DNA of 62,960 nt from a bacterium. Its GTDB lineage: Bacteria; Myxococcota_A; UBA9160; UBA6930. Where the stretch lies: the NCBI GenBank assembly GCA_024226235.1, contig JAAELW010000228.1:1-62960 (forward strand). The letters run 5' to 3'. Both the position numbers and the translations under genes were made by a program. The notes under the pieces were generated by a model, which saw only the letters and a list, made by a program, of their open reading frames with translations, was not told the DNA's origin and did not search any database. Shown piece after piece: positions 54,728-62,960 of the stretch (position 1 is the stretch's first letter; every line of letters starts with the position of its first letter).

Positions 54728-55659
54728 TGAATGTCCGACACCTCTCCCGTCAGCTCGACGAAGACCTGTTCGAGGCTGCGTCGCCGGCTGTGCAGGCCAT
54801 GCACGGCGAGCCCTTCCTCGACCAGGACGCGGTTCACCTCGGAAGCTCCGGCTCGACCGTCGACGATCAACTCGAGATGGCCACGGCGGATGCGGCGGGG
54901 CTCGATCTGGAAGCGACGCGTCAACACCTCGGCCGCTGCACTGGTGCGGTCGGGCTCGACCACCAGCTCCACCACACCATCATCCGCCCCGAGCAGTTCG
55001 TCGAGCGAACCCTCCCGAAGCATCCGCCCTTGGGAGATCACCGCAACCCGGTCGCAGATGCGTTCCATCTCGCCGAGCAGGTGGCTCGAGACGAGCACCG
55101 TGGTCTCTCCCTCGTCTCGGATCTGGCGCAGCAGCTCACGGATCTCACGGGTTCCCTGGGGATCGAGCCCATTGGTCGGCTCGTCCAGCACCAGCAGGCG
55201 CGGCTTTTCGAGCATCGCCAGGGCAATGCCCAGACGCTGGCGCATGCCCTGCGAGAAACCGCCGACCTTCTGGCCCGCGCGTCTGAGAAGACCGACCCGA
55301 TCGAGAATTTCGTCGACACGCGCAGCGGGTACACCCCCAGACAACCGCCCAAAAAGCTGGAGATTCTTGTGTGCGGTCAGGAAGGGGTAGAACGCGGGCC
55401 CTTCCACCATCGCCCCGACACAGCGGATCGCGAGCTTGAAGTCCCGGCGGATGTCGTGACCGAAGATCCTCACGCTGCCACCGTCCGGTGCGATCAGCCC
55501 AAGGAGCATCCGGATGGTCGTCGTCTTCCCGGCACCGTTGGGCCCGAGAAAGCCGTAGACCTTGCCTTCCTCGACGGTAAGGCTCAGATCTTCGACAGCT
55601 GAAACGGACCCGAAGCGTTTCTTCAGGTGCTCTGCGACGACCGGCGGGGCGGGGCTCAT
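54724..55659 (-). CDS. ABC transporter ATP-binding protein
   Basis: GPNGAGKTTTIRMLLGL, GGFSQGMRQRLGIALAML, LVLDEPTNGLDPQG. Confidence 0.96.
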   Translation of the reverse strand: MSPAPPVVAEHLKKRFGSVSAVEDLSLTVEEGKVYGFLGPNGAGKTTTIRMLLGLIAPDGGSVRIFGHDIRRDFKLAIRCVGAMVEGPAFYPFLTAHKNLQLFGRLSGGVPAARVDEILDRVGLLRRAGQKVGGFSQGMRQRLGIALAMLEKPRLLVLDEPTNGLDPQGTREIRELLRQIRDEGETTVLVSSHLLGEMERICDRVAVISQGRMLREGSLDELLGADDGVVELVVEPDRTSAAAEVLTRRFQIEPRRIRRGHLELIVDGRAGASEVNRVLVEEGLAVHGLHSRRRSLEQVFVELTGEVSDIQ

Positions 55660-55666
55660 GAAGGGT

Positions 55667-57259
55667 TCAAACCTTGCCCAGGGCTTTCTCGCGAAGAATG
55701 AACTTCTGGACCTTGCCGGTCGCGTTCATCGGCAGCTCCGCGACGAGTTCGATCCGCCGCGGAACCTTGTAGTTGGCCATGTGTTCCCGGCACCAGCTGC
55801 GGAGGTCTTCCGACTTGGGCTCGGTTCCCGGCTCGGGGACGACGACGGCCAGCCCGACCTCACCCATTCGTTCGTCGGGGATGCCGAGTACGGCAACCTG
55901 TGCGATCTGCGGGTGCTCGAACATCAACGCCTCGATCTCAGCCGGATAGCAGTTGAAGCCACCCATGATGAACATATCCTTCTTTCGATCCGTGATGTCG
56001 AGGTAGCCCTGCTCGTCCATCACACCGATGTCGCCGGTGTGCAGCCAGCCGTCGGCGTCGATCGCGTTGCGCGTCTCCTCGGCGTCCTCGAAGTAGCCCT
56101 GCATCACGTTGTAACCGCGCACGATCACCTCACCGGGCTGGCCCCGGGGCACCTCCTTGCGCTCGTCGTCGACACACTGAACCTCGACATCGGGAATCGC
56201 ACGACCCGAACTCCTGGCGATGATTTCCGGGGCGTCACCCTCACGGCACATCGTCGCGATGCCTGTCGATTCGGTGAGGCCGTAGCCTGTGATTACCGTC
56301 TCGAAACCCAGCTCGTCACGCATGCGCCGGATCAGCTCGACAGGCGTCGGTGCCGCGCCCGTCACGGCGAGCCGGAGATGCGAGAGGTCGTACTTCTTCC
56401 GATCCGGGTGCATCAGGATCGATTGGTAGAGCGACGGCACACCGGGGAGTGCACTGATCTGCTCTTCGCCCACGCGCCGGAGCACTTCCGGCACGTCGAA
56501 GACCTTGTGGGGCAGGCAGGTCGCGCCACGCATGATGCACGATAGCCAGCCCGCCTTGTATCCGAAGGCGTGAAAGAACGGGTTCACCACCAGGTAGCGG
56601 TCTCCCTCCCGCAGGCCAACCACCGAACTCCACGACTCGAAGCCGCGCAGGTTCTGCTCGTGGGTCGCCATCACGCCCTTCGGGTTTCCGGTGGTGCCCG
56701 AGGTAAACATGATATCCGCCAGATCTGTGGGTCGGGCAGCAGCGATCCGCTCGCGTGCTGCCTCCACGCTGACGGCATCACCCTCGACGAGAAAGGCGTC
56801 CCAGCTCCTGGCCTTTGCATGCGCGCCGGAAAACAACACGATGCTCTCGAGCGCGGGCAGATCCTGACTCGCCACCATTTCCGCATAGCGTTCGCCCAGG
56901 AACTCTTCGACAGTGAGCACCATGCGCGCACCGCTCTTGCGCAACTGGTAGCCGGCCTCGGAGGCCTTGAAGCGCGTGTTCATCGGTACGAGCACAGCAC
57001 CTGCGGACTGAAGCCCTACCGCCGCCAGCACCCACTCGAGCTGGTTCGGCGCCCAGATGGCCACCCGGTCGCCAGGCTCGAGGCCAGCTGCAATGAACGC
57101 CCTGGCGCTTCGGAGCGCGAGCTCGCCCAACTCGTCGAAGCGCGGCTTGCGATCGCCATCTTCGAAAGCGACGCGCTCAGCAAACCGAGAGGCCGAATCC
57201 TGGACGAGGCGCGGAATCGTGCCCACTGAGGAAGGGCGGAAATCAGCGAGTTCGCTCAT
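55667..57259 (-). CDS. AMP-binding fatty-acid-CoA ligase (FadD3-like)
   Basis: IMFTSGTTGNPKGVMATHEQNLR, TGYGLTESTGIATMC, MFIMGGFNCYPAEIEALM, MNATGKVQKFILRE. Confidence 0.93.
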   Translation of the reverse strand: MSELADFRPSSVGTIPRLVQDSASRFAERVAFEDGDRKPRFDELGELALRSARAFIAAGLEPGDRVAIWAPNQLEWVLAAVGLQSAGAVLVPMNTRFKASEAGYQLRKSGARMVLTVEEFLGERYAEMVASQDLPALESIVLFSGAHAKARSWDAFLVEGDAVSVEAARERIAAARPTDLADIMFTSGTTGNPKGVMATHEQNLRGFESWSSVVGLREGDRYLVVNPFFHAFGYKAGWLSCIMRGATCLPHKVFDVPEVLRRVGEEQISALPGVPSLYQSILMHPDRKKYDLSHLRLAVTGAAPTPVELIRRMRDELGFETVITGYGLTESTGIATMCREGDAPEIIARSSGRAIPDVEVQCVDDERKEVPRGQPGEVIVRGYNVMQGYFEDAEETRNAIDADGWLHTGDIGVMDEQGYLDITDRKKDMFIMGGFNCYPAEIEALMFEHPQIAQVAVLGIPDERMGEVGLAVVVPEPGTEPKSEDLRSWCREHMANYKVPRRIELVAELPMNATGKVQKFILREKALGKV

Positions 57260-57314
57260 GACTGGCTCCGATCGGAAGACGTCAGCTGAAAATGGACGCC
57301 AGACGCCCTCACCA

Positions 57315-58703
57315 CTACATGAACCGCTGCGCGATCCGCCGCTTCCGGTCGCTGTACGGTGGGTAGAGGAACTTGAGATCCATCCGGAAGCCGCGCTTCA
57401 GGACCGTCTTGCGGTGGCTGAATGTCTCGAAACTGTATCGGCCATGGTAGGCACCCTGTCCGCTCGGGCCTACGCCGCCAAAGGGAGCACGGGCATCCAT
57501 GATGTGCATCAGCGTGCCGTTCACACACGCGCCACCGGAACTCGTCTCTCGCAGCACTTTCTCGTAGACCGCTTCGTTCTCGGTGAAGACATAGAGGGCC
57601 AGGGGCTTGTCCCTTGTGTTCACGATGCGGATCGCCTCGTCCATGTCTTCCACGGCCAGGACAGGCAGGATCGGACCGAAGATCTCCTCCTGCATGATCG
57701 GTGAATCCAGGTCGACATTGCGCAGCACGGTCGGCGCGATGTAGTTCTGCTCGGCATCGACCTCACCGCCAAAGGCCGGGCTGCCGCTTTCGAGCAGTTT
57801 TGCCAACCGCTCGCAGTGACGCCCGTTCACCACCCGCGCATAATCCGGGGCAGCTTTGGGATCCTCTCCATAGAATCCACGGGTGACGGCCTCGAGCGCC
57901 CCCACCAGCTCTTCTTCGCGATCCCGATGGACGAGCACGTAGTCCGGGGCGATGCAGGTCTGACCCGCGTTCACGAACTTCCCCCAGGCGATCCGCTGCG
58001 CGGTGGTCGCGATGTCCACCTCCCGATCGACCAGACACGGGCTCTTGCCTCCGAGCTCGAGCGTGACGGGCGTCAGGTTCTTCGCTGCGGCTTCCATCAC
58101 GACGCGACCGACGTGACCGTTTCCGGTGTAGAAGATGTGGTCGAAATGCTCCTCGAGTAGTGCGGTGGTCTCGGGCACACCGCCTTCGACGAGAGCAATC
58201 GCTTCGGGGTCGAGGTAGTCCGGGATGAAGCGTGCGAGCGCGGCCGAGGTATGCGGAGTGACCTCCGAAGGCTTCAGCATCACCGCATTGCCCGCGGCAA
58301 TCGCCCCCACCAGCGGCGAGAGCAACAGACCGATCGGGTAGTTCCAGGGCGAAATGATCAACGCCACACCGAGCGGTTCGCGCAGCACGAAAGAGCGACC
58401 GATCAACGGGATCGGCCCGATCCGTTGCGGCCGTGTCCACTTCTTCAGGTTCCGAAGCGCACCGGCGGCCTCCGTCTTCCCCTGGTAGACGTCCATCGCG
58501 ATTGCTTCGAGAGGAGGCTTGCCGAAATCCGCACGCAAGGCTTCCACGAATTCTTCCGCACGATCGGTGCACATCGCCTTGATCCCCTCGAGCTGCTGGC
58601 GGCGCCAGGCGAGGGGACGGGTGCGACCGGAATCGTAGGCGCTGCGCAAGCGCGCCACCGCATCGGGTATCTCGGCGAGATCGGTATGGGGGGCTTCCCT
58701 CAT
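57315..58703 (-). CDS. Aldehyde dehydrogenase (coniferyl-aldehyde-type)
   Basis: IISPWNYPIGLLLSPLVGAIAAGNAVMLKPSE, VTLELGGKSP, FVNAGQTCIAPDYVL. Confidence 0.95.
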   Translation of the reverse strand: MREAPHTDLAEIPDAVARLRSAYDSGRTRPLAWRRQQLEGIKAMCTDRAEEFVEALRADFGKPPLEAIAMDVYQGKTEAAGALRNLKKWTRPQRIGPIPLIGRSFVLREPLGVALIISPWNYPIGLLLSPLVGAIAAGNAVMLKPSEVTPHTSAALARFIPDYLDPEAIALVEGGVPETTALLEEHFDHIFYTGNGHVGRVVMEAAAKNLTPVTLELGGKSPCLVDREVDIATTAQRIAWGKFVNAGQTCIAPDYVLVHRDREEELVGALEAVTRGFYGEDPKAAPDYARVVNGRHCERLAKLLESGSPAFGGEVDAEQNYIAPTVLRNVDLDSPIMQEEIFGPILPVLAVEDMDEAIRIVNTRDKPLALYVFTENEAVYEKVLRETSSGGACVNGTLMHIMDARAPFGGVGPSGQGAYHGRYSFETFSHRKTVLKRGFRMDLKFLYPPYSDRKRRIAQRFM

Positions 58704-58790
58704 GGGGGTCTCCTTCGGGTGCGTGGAATGTACCCAAAGCCGCGGCCCACGGGGTGAGGATGTTCTTTCCGGATCTGCGCTTCCGCTTCG

Positions 58791-60742
58791 CTACGCGCTC
58801 CAGATCCGGCCTTCCAGGAAGATCGCCAGCAGATCGGAATCAATGCGTCCCCGGCTTGCCTCATCCTGTAACACGTCGAGAGCCTTCTCCAATGGCAGTG
58901 CCTTCTTGTACGGCCGGTCGGCAGCAGTCAGGGCATCGAAGATGTCGACGATCGTCAGCAGCCGGGTCGGAATGGGGATCGCATCGGCCTCGAGACGACG
59001 TGGATAGCCACTGCCATCGAGCTTCTCGTGGTGGCCCCAGGCGATTTCCTCGACACCACGCAGATCCCGCGTCCAGGGGATCTGGGCCAGGAAGCGGTGC
59101 GTGTAGCTCACATGGGATTGGATCTCGAGGCGCTCCTCTTCGGTGAGGCTGCCGCGGGCGACGCCGAGAAACGCCATGTCATCCTCGTCCAGCAGCCGTT
59201 GCTCGCCGTCGCCGGTTCCGAGGAAGCGATAGGCAGCGACTCGTCGAAGCTCCGCCGGTGCCTCTTCCGGAAGGATCCGCGGCTCGTTCGCGCTCCGAAT
59301 CGCTTGTTCGAAACGATCCAGACGAGAGCGTTCCCCTGCCACTTCTGTTTCGAGTCGCTTTTCGAAGAGATCGAACCCATCGTGGCCCGAAGAGAGCAGG
59401 TAGTTCGCGCGTTCGCGGTGGAAACGCGCATCCAGGGCCTCGCGCGCTCTCGCGATGCGGCCGAATACCCGGACTTCGCGAGGCCGGGGGAGTTTGCGGT
59501 CCTTTCCGAGAACCTGCTCCGAAACGAATACCTTTCCGAAATCGTGAAGAAGTGCCGCATAGCGGAGCTCACGAAGCGACTCCCGACCGAAGCTCACCGC
59601 CGCCAGGCGCCCGCGGCTACAGCGGTCTACTGCGCCTGCGAACGTACAGCTGAGCTCGGCCACTCGAACGGAGTGGCCTGAGGTCCCCGGATCGCGCTGA
59701 TCGAGCGCATCGACCGAGGCTCGAACGAAGCCGTCCAGAAGCCGCTCGATCTCGGCCTGGAGGCGTCCATTCTCGATCGAGACTGCGGCTTGCCCGCCCA
59801 ACGCCGCGGCCATTTGTCGATCGCGGCTTCCGTAGCGTCCGGCAGCCGGATTGATCAGTTGGAGCACGCCCACCAGATCGCCGCGGGGGCTCTTCATCGG
59901 AACGACCAGCACGGCACCCGTCCGGTAGCCCGTGGCTTCATCCATTCGAGGGTCGAAGCGATGGGGCGAGTCGGCCGGCAGGGCGTAGGCGTCGTCGATG
60001 CACAAGATCTCGCCGCTGGCGGCCGCGCGACCCGCGAAGCTCGAGGCATCGATCGTCAGGCGGAGGTCTGGTTGCTCCAGGCCCGGAATCGAGGCGTTCT
60101 GGGTGAGCCGGAAGTGGAGTTCACCGTCTTCCACCAGGTAGAGGCTCCCGGCATCGCTGGTCGTCACCCGCCGGGCCTCGGCGAGAATCCGCGTCAACAG
60201 ATGCTCGGGGTCCCGGTCCTGCATCAGTGCGGCGCCCACCGCAGAGAGCTCGGAGAGATCGCGATCCGCCTGCTCGCGCAGCTGCTCCAGACGCCGCATC
60301 TCCGCGAGGCCCGATGCGTGGAGTGCGGCGGCGCGCAGAGCATCCTGCCAGCCCAGATCGGGTGTAGCACCGGGAAGAGTCAGGAAACGCCTGCCTGCTT
60401 CCGACGCCTGTTCCTCAGCCTTTCCCGGGCAGGCCAGCACCACCCAGGCTGCGGGGAGGGCCCGAAGCCACTCGGCTCCACCGGCTAGAACCAGCTCGGC
60501 ATCGAGCACAAGGACGGCCGGCCCTTCGAGAAGGCTCTGCTGGCTCGGGAGTTGCCGGTACTGGCTCGGCAGCACCTGGGGGCGGGGGCCTTCGGGCACG
60601 ATGGCCTCCAGGCCTGGAACGAGGGCCACAGACGCGAAGAGCTGCTGCTGGTCAAACTGCACGGGCCTGGCATCGGTCGAACCCTCGAGTCCCTGAAACA
60701 CCTGACAGGTCAAGCCAGCGAGGAGTTCGGACGATCGCGACA
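58791..60742 (-). CDS. GAF plus HD-GYP domain protein (candidate c-di-GMP phosphodiesterase)
   Basis: GAF-like region; YAALLHDFGKV, WGHHEKLDGSGYPRRL, IVDIFDALTAADRPYKKALPLEKAL. Start uncertain: TTG near 60742 or upstream ATG 60827. Confidence 0.88.
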
Positions 60743-60744
60743 AG

Positions 60745-62142
60745 ATGACGCCCCGCAATATCCGGAAGCGACAAGCCGCCGTCCGGAAGCTCAAGGACAA
60801 TGCCAGCAAGGCCCTTCGCAAGGGCAAGCTGAAGGATGCCCGGGATGCCTACGAAGAACTCGAGAGGATTGATCCTGAGGAGGGTCAGTGGCCCCAGCGC
60901 CTGGCTGATGCGCTGCGCCGCCTGAACGACCAGGAGGGCTGTGTGCAGGCTTTGGACCGTGCGGCCGACCGCTGGGCCGATGGTGGCTTCCTGTTGAAAG
61001 CGATCGCCGCCTGCAAGATGGTGCTCGATCTGGAGCCGGAACACACGCGCATCCAGGCGCGACTGGCGGAGCTGTATGCGAGCCGGGGGCACAGGCCGAA
61101 GGGCGCTGACGCACCGGAGGCTCTGTCCACAGACCTCGAACCGGGTCGGCCGCTCGAGGAGATCGTACTCACGGAAGTCGTTCCGACCCGCGAGCCGCTC
61201 GAACTCGAACTCGAAACCGACAGCAGCGCGGTCGAAGTCCTGCTGACCCCCGACGAGCTGGGTCTTCCGCCCGAACTCGAACTCAATCCGGCCGTCGAAG
61301 CCCGTTCCGAGATTCGCCGGACCTTGCCCCGCGTTCCGCTCTTCTCGTCCTTGAACGCGGGAAGTCTGCGGCTCCTGATCGACGGCACTGAACGGACGGA
61401 GCTCCGTGAAGGCGAGACGCTCTTCGAAGAAGGTGACCTGGGGGATGCGCTCTACATCGTGGCCGAGGGCGCGGTGGTACCCATCGCACGCGGCGAAAAC
61501 GGACAGCCGAAGCGAATGGCAGTGCTCGAAGAGGGTGCCTTCTTCGGCGAAACTGCTCTGCTTGCAGACCAACCGCGCAACGCGAGCATCGAGGCACTCG
61601 TCGACACCCAGCTGCTGGCCATCGACCGCCGCATCCTGAATGAGCTGCTCGAGCGCGATCCAGAGGTGCTCTCCACGTTACTCGGTTTCTTTCGCGACCG
61701 GCTGATGGAGCGACTGGCTCTGACGAGCGCGTTCCTCGGGCCGCTCGACACAGAGGCTCGTCGGGAGCTGCTCGCGAGCTTCCGCTTCCTCGAGGTCGAA
61801 GAGGGCGGAAGGTTGATTGCCCAGGGTCGGCCGGCACCGGCCCTCTTCGTGATGCTGGCGGGTGAGATCGAGACCGTAAAGCAGCGGGAGGATGCGAGCG
61901 GGCCCACGACACTCGCGACCCTCCAGGCCGGCCACGTGTTCGGCGAGATGTCGATCCTCGAAGACGGGCCAGCAATTGCCTCCTGCATCGCTTCACGGAA
62001 GTGCTGGGTCCTCGCCCTGGCTCGCTGTCACGTCACCGAGCGGATGGCCCGACATCCGGAGCTGCGCGACGCCGCGATCGCACTGGCCAAGCAGCGGCGG
62101 GCGGAGAACCAGACGTTGGCGAGTCGGCTCGAACTCGTCTGA
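60745..62142 (+). CDS. TPR protein with two cyclic-nucleotide-binding domains
   Basis: N-terminal helical repeats; FEEGDLGDALYIVAEGAVVPIARG...GAFFGETALLADQPRNASIEAL; second domain ...GHVFGEMSILEDGPAIASCIA. Confidence 0.9.
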   Translation: MTPRNIRKRQAAVRKLKDNASKALRKGKLKDARDAYEELERIDPEEGQWPQRLADALRRLNDQEGCVQALDRAADRWADGGFLLKAIAACKMVLDLEPEHTRIQARLAELYASRGHRPKGADAPEALSTDLEPGRPLEEIVLTEVVPTREPLELELETDSSAVEVLLTPDELGLPPELELNPAVEARSEIRRTLPRVPLFSSLNAGSLRLLIDGTERTELREGETLFEEGDLGDALYIVAEGAVVPIARGENGQPKRMAVLEEGAFFGETALLADQPRNASIEALVDTQLLAIDRRILNELLERDPEVLSTLLGFFRDRLMERLALTSAFLGPLDTEARRELLASFRFLEVEEGGRLIAQGRPAPALFVMLAGEIETVKQREDASGPTTLATLQAGHVFGEMSILEDGPAIASCIASRKCWVLALARCHVTERMARHPELRDAAIALAKQRRAENQTLASRLELV

Positions 62143-62200
62143 GCGTCGTGCACCATCGGGTCCACCTCTGCGGTACCGTTGGCTCCGCAAAGGAGACCCC

Positions 62201-62960
62201 ATGGGCGAATTCAGCCAGGTCGAGACAGAAGGACACCTCACCCTCGTCACCATCAACCGACCGGAGCGGATGAACTCATTGCATCCGGAGGCGAACCGGG
62301 AGCTCGCGGACGCGTTCGACGATTTCGCCAACGATCCGGAGCAGTGGGTAGCGATCATCACCGGTGCCGGGGATCGTGCGTTCAGCGCCGGAAACGATCT
62401 CAAGCACCAGGCCAGCGGCGGCGAGATGAGTGGCCAGCCAAAGAGTGGATTCGCAGGCCTGACCTCGCGCCACGATCTCGCCAAGCCCGTGATCGCCGCG
62501 GTGAACGGCGTCGCGATGGGCGGCGGTTTCGAGATCTGCCTGGCCTGCGATCTGATCATCGCTGCCGAGAACGCGATCTTCGCGCTGCCCGAGCCCCGGG
62601 TCGGCCTGGCCGCACTGGCAGGCGGACTACATCGGCTCCCCCGGCAGATCCCGCTGAAGCAGGCGCTCGGGATGATCCTCACCGGACGTCGCGTACCCGC
62701 AGCTGAAGGGCAGCAGCTGGGCTTCGTCAACGAAGTCGTCCCTGAAGGCGAAGCCCTGGCTGGCGCCCGCCGCTGGGCCGAGATGATCCTCGAATGCGCT
62801 CCCATCTCCGTACGCGCCAGCAAACAAGCCGTTCTCCAGGGTCTCGAGCTCGCCGGACTCGAAGCCGCCGCTGCCGGCCACTACGACCAGATCCGCCAGA
62901 TGATCAAGAGCGAAGACTTCATCGAAGGCCCGAGAGCCTTCGCCGAAAAACGCCCCCCCG
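62201..62960 (+). CDS. Enoyl-CoA hydratase/isomerase family protein, truncated by window end
   Basis: Open to window end so absent from ORF track; RBS aaaggag then MGEFSQVETEGHLTLVTINRPERMNSLHPEA...GDRAFSAGNDLK...AVNGVAMGGGFEICLACDLIIAAE. Confidence 0.93.
   Translation, partial: MGEFSQVETEGHLTLVTINRPERMNSLHPEANRELADAFDDFANDPEQWVAIITGAGDRAFSAGNDLKHQASGGEMSGQPKSGFAGLTSRHDLAKPVIAAVNGVAMGGGFEICLACDLIIAAENAIFALPEPRVGLAALAGGLHRLPRQIPLKQALGMILTGRRVPAAEGQQLGFVNEVVPEGEALAGARRWAEMILECAPISVRASKQAVLQGLELAGLEAAAAGHYDQIRQMIKSEDFIEGPRAFAEKRPP

Noticed and set aside
1-62960. CRISPR arrays, transposases, integrases, phage genes, rRNA
   Set aside because: None recognised on reading both strands and the ORF track; the short tandem repeats are two or three copies without CRISPR-like spacers.

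Overview
This is a 63 kb, high-GC chromosomal window with about 54 protein-coding genes. No rRNA, tRNA, CRISPR array or transposon was recognised. Most genes are lipid, acyl-CoA or small-molecule catabolism genes (acyl-CoA synthetases, enoyl-CoA hydratases, acyl-CoA dehydrogenase, single-chain acyl-CoA carboxylase, SDR, ALDH, hydrolases). Between them are several more distinctive modules. (1) A GrdB/PrdB-like selenoprotein (41494-42363, minus) contains an in-frame TGA in a UxxC motif, followed at the right distance by a candidate bacterial SECIS hairpin. The ORF track splits it into two ORFs. It lies in a tightly packed MAPEG / enoyl-CoA hydratase / selenoprotein / acyl-CoA carboxylase operon. 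(2) A Pga-like exopolysaccharide operon (3633-8136) starts with a KaiC-like / REC / degenerate-GGDEF fusion and is preceded by three 20-bp tandem repeats. (3) A divergent copper / nitric-oxide-type island (14325-20257) carries a two-domain multicopper oxidase, a cupredoxin / beta-helix chimera, YceI, hemerythrin, DUF2249 and an NnrS-like protein. (4) There is a methanethiol S-methyltransferase (mddA-like). (5) A bacterial RRM protein has a structured leader. (6) An ABC-2 exporter is translationally coupled to a VCBS/FG-GAP protein. Several c-di-GMP-type signalling proteins (HD-GYP, PilZ, degenerate GGDEF) and a number of operator-like dyads are also present. All calls were made by reading the sequence and supplied translations; no database search was run.
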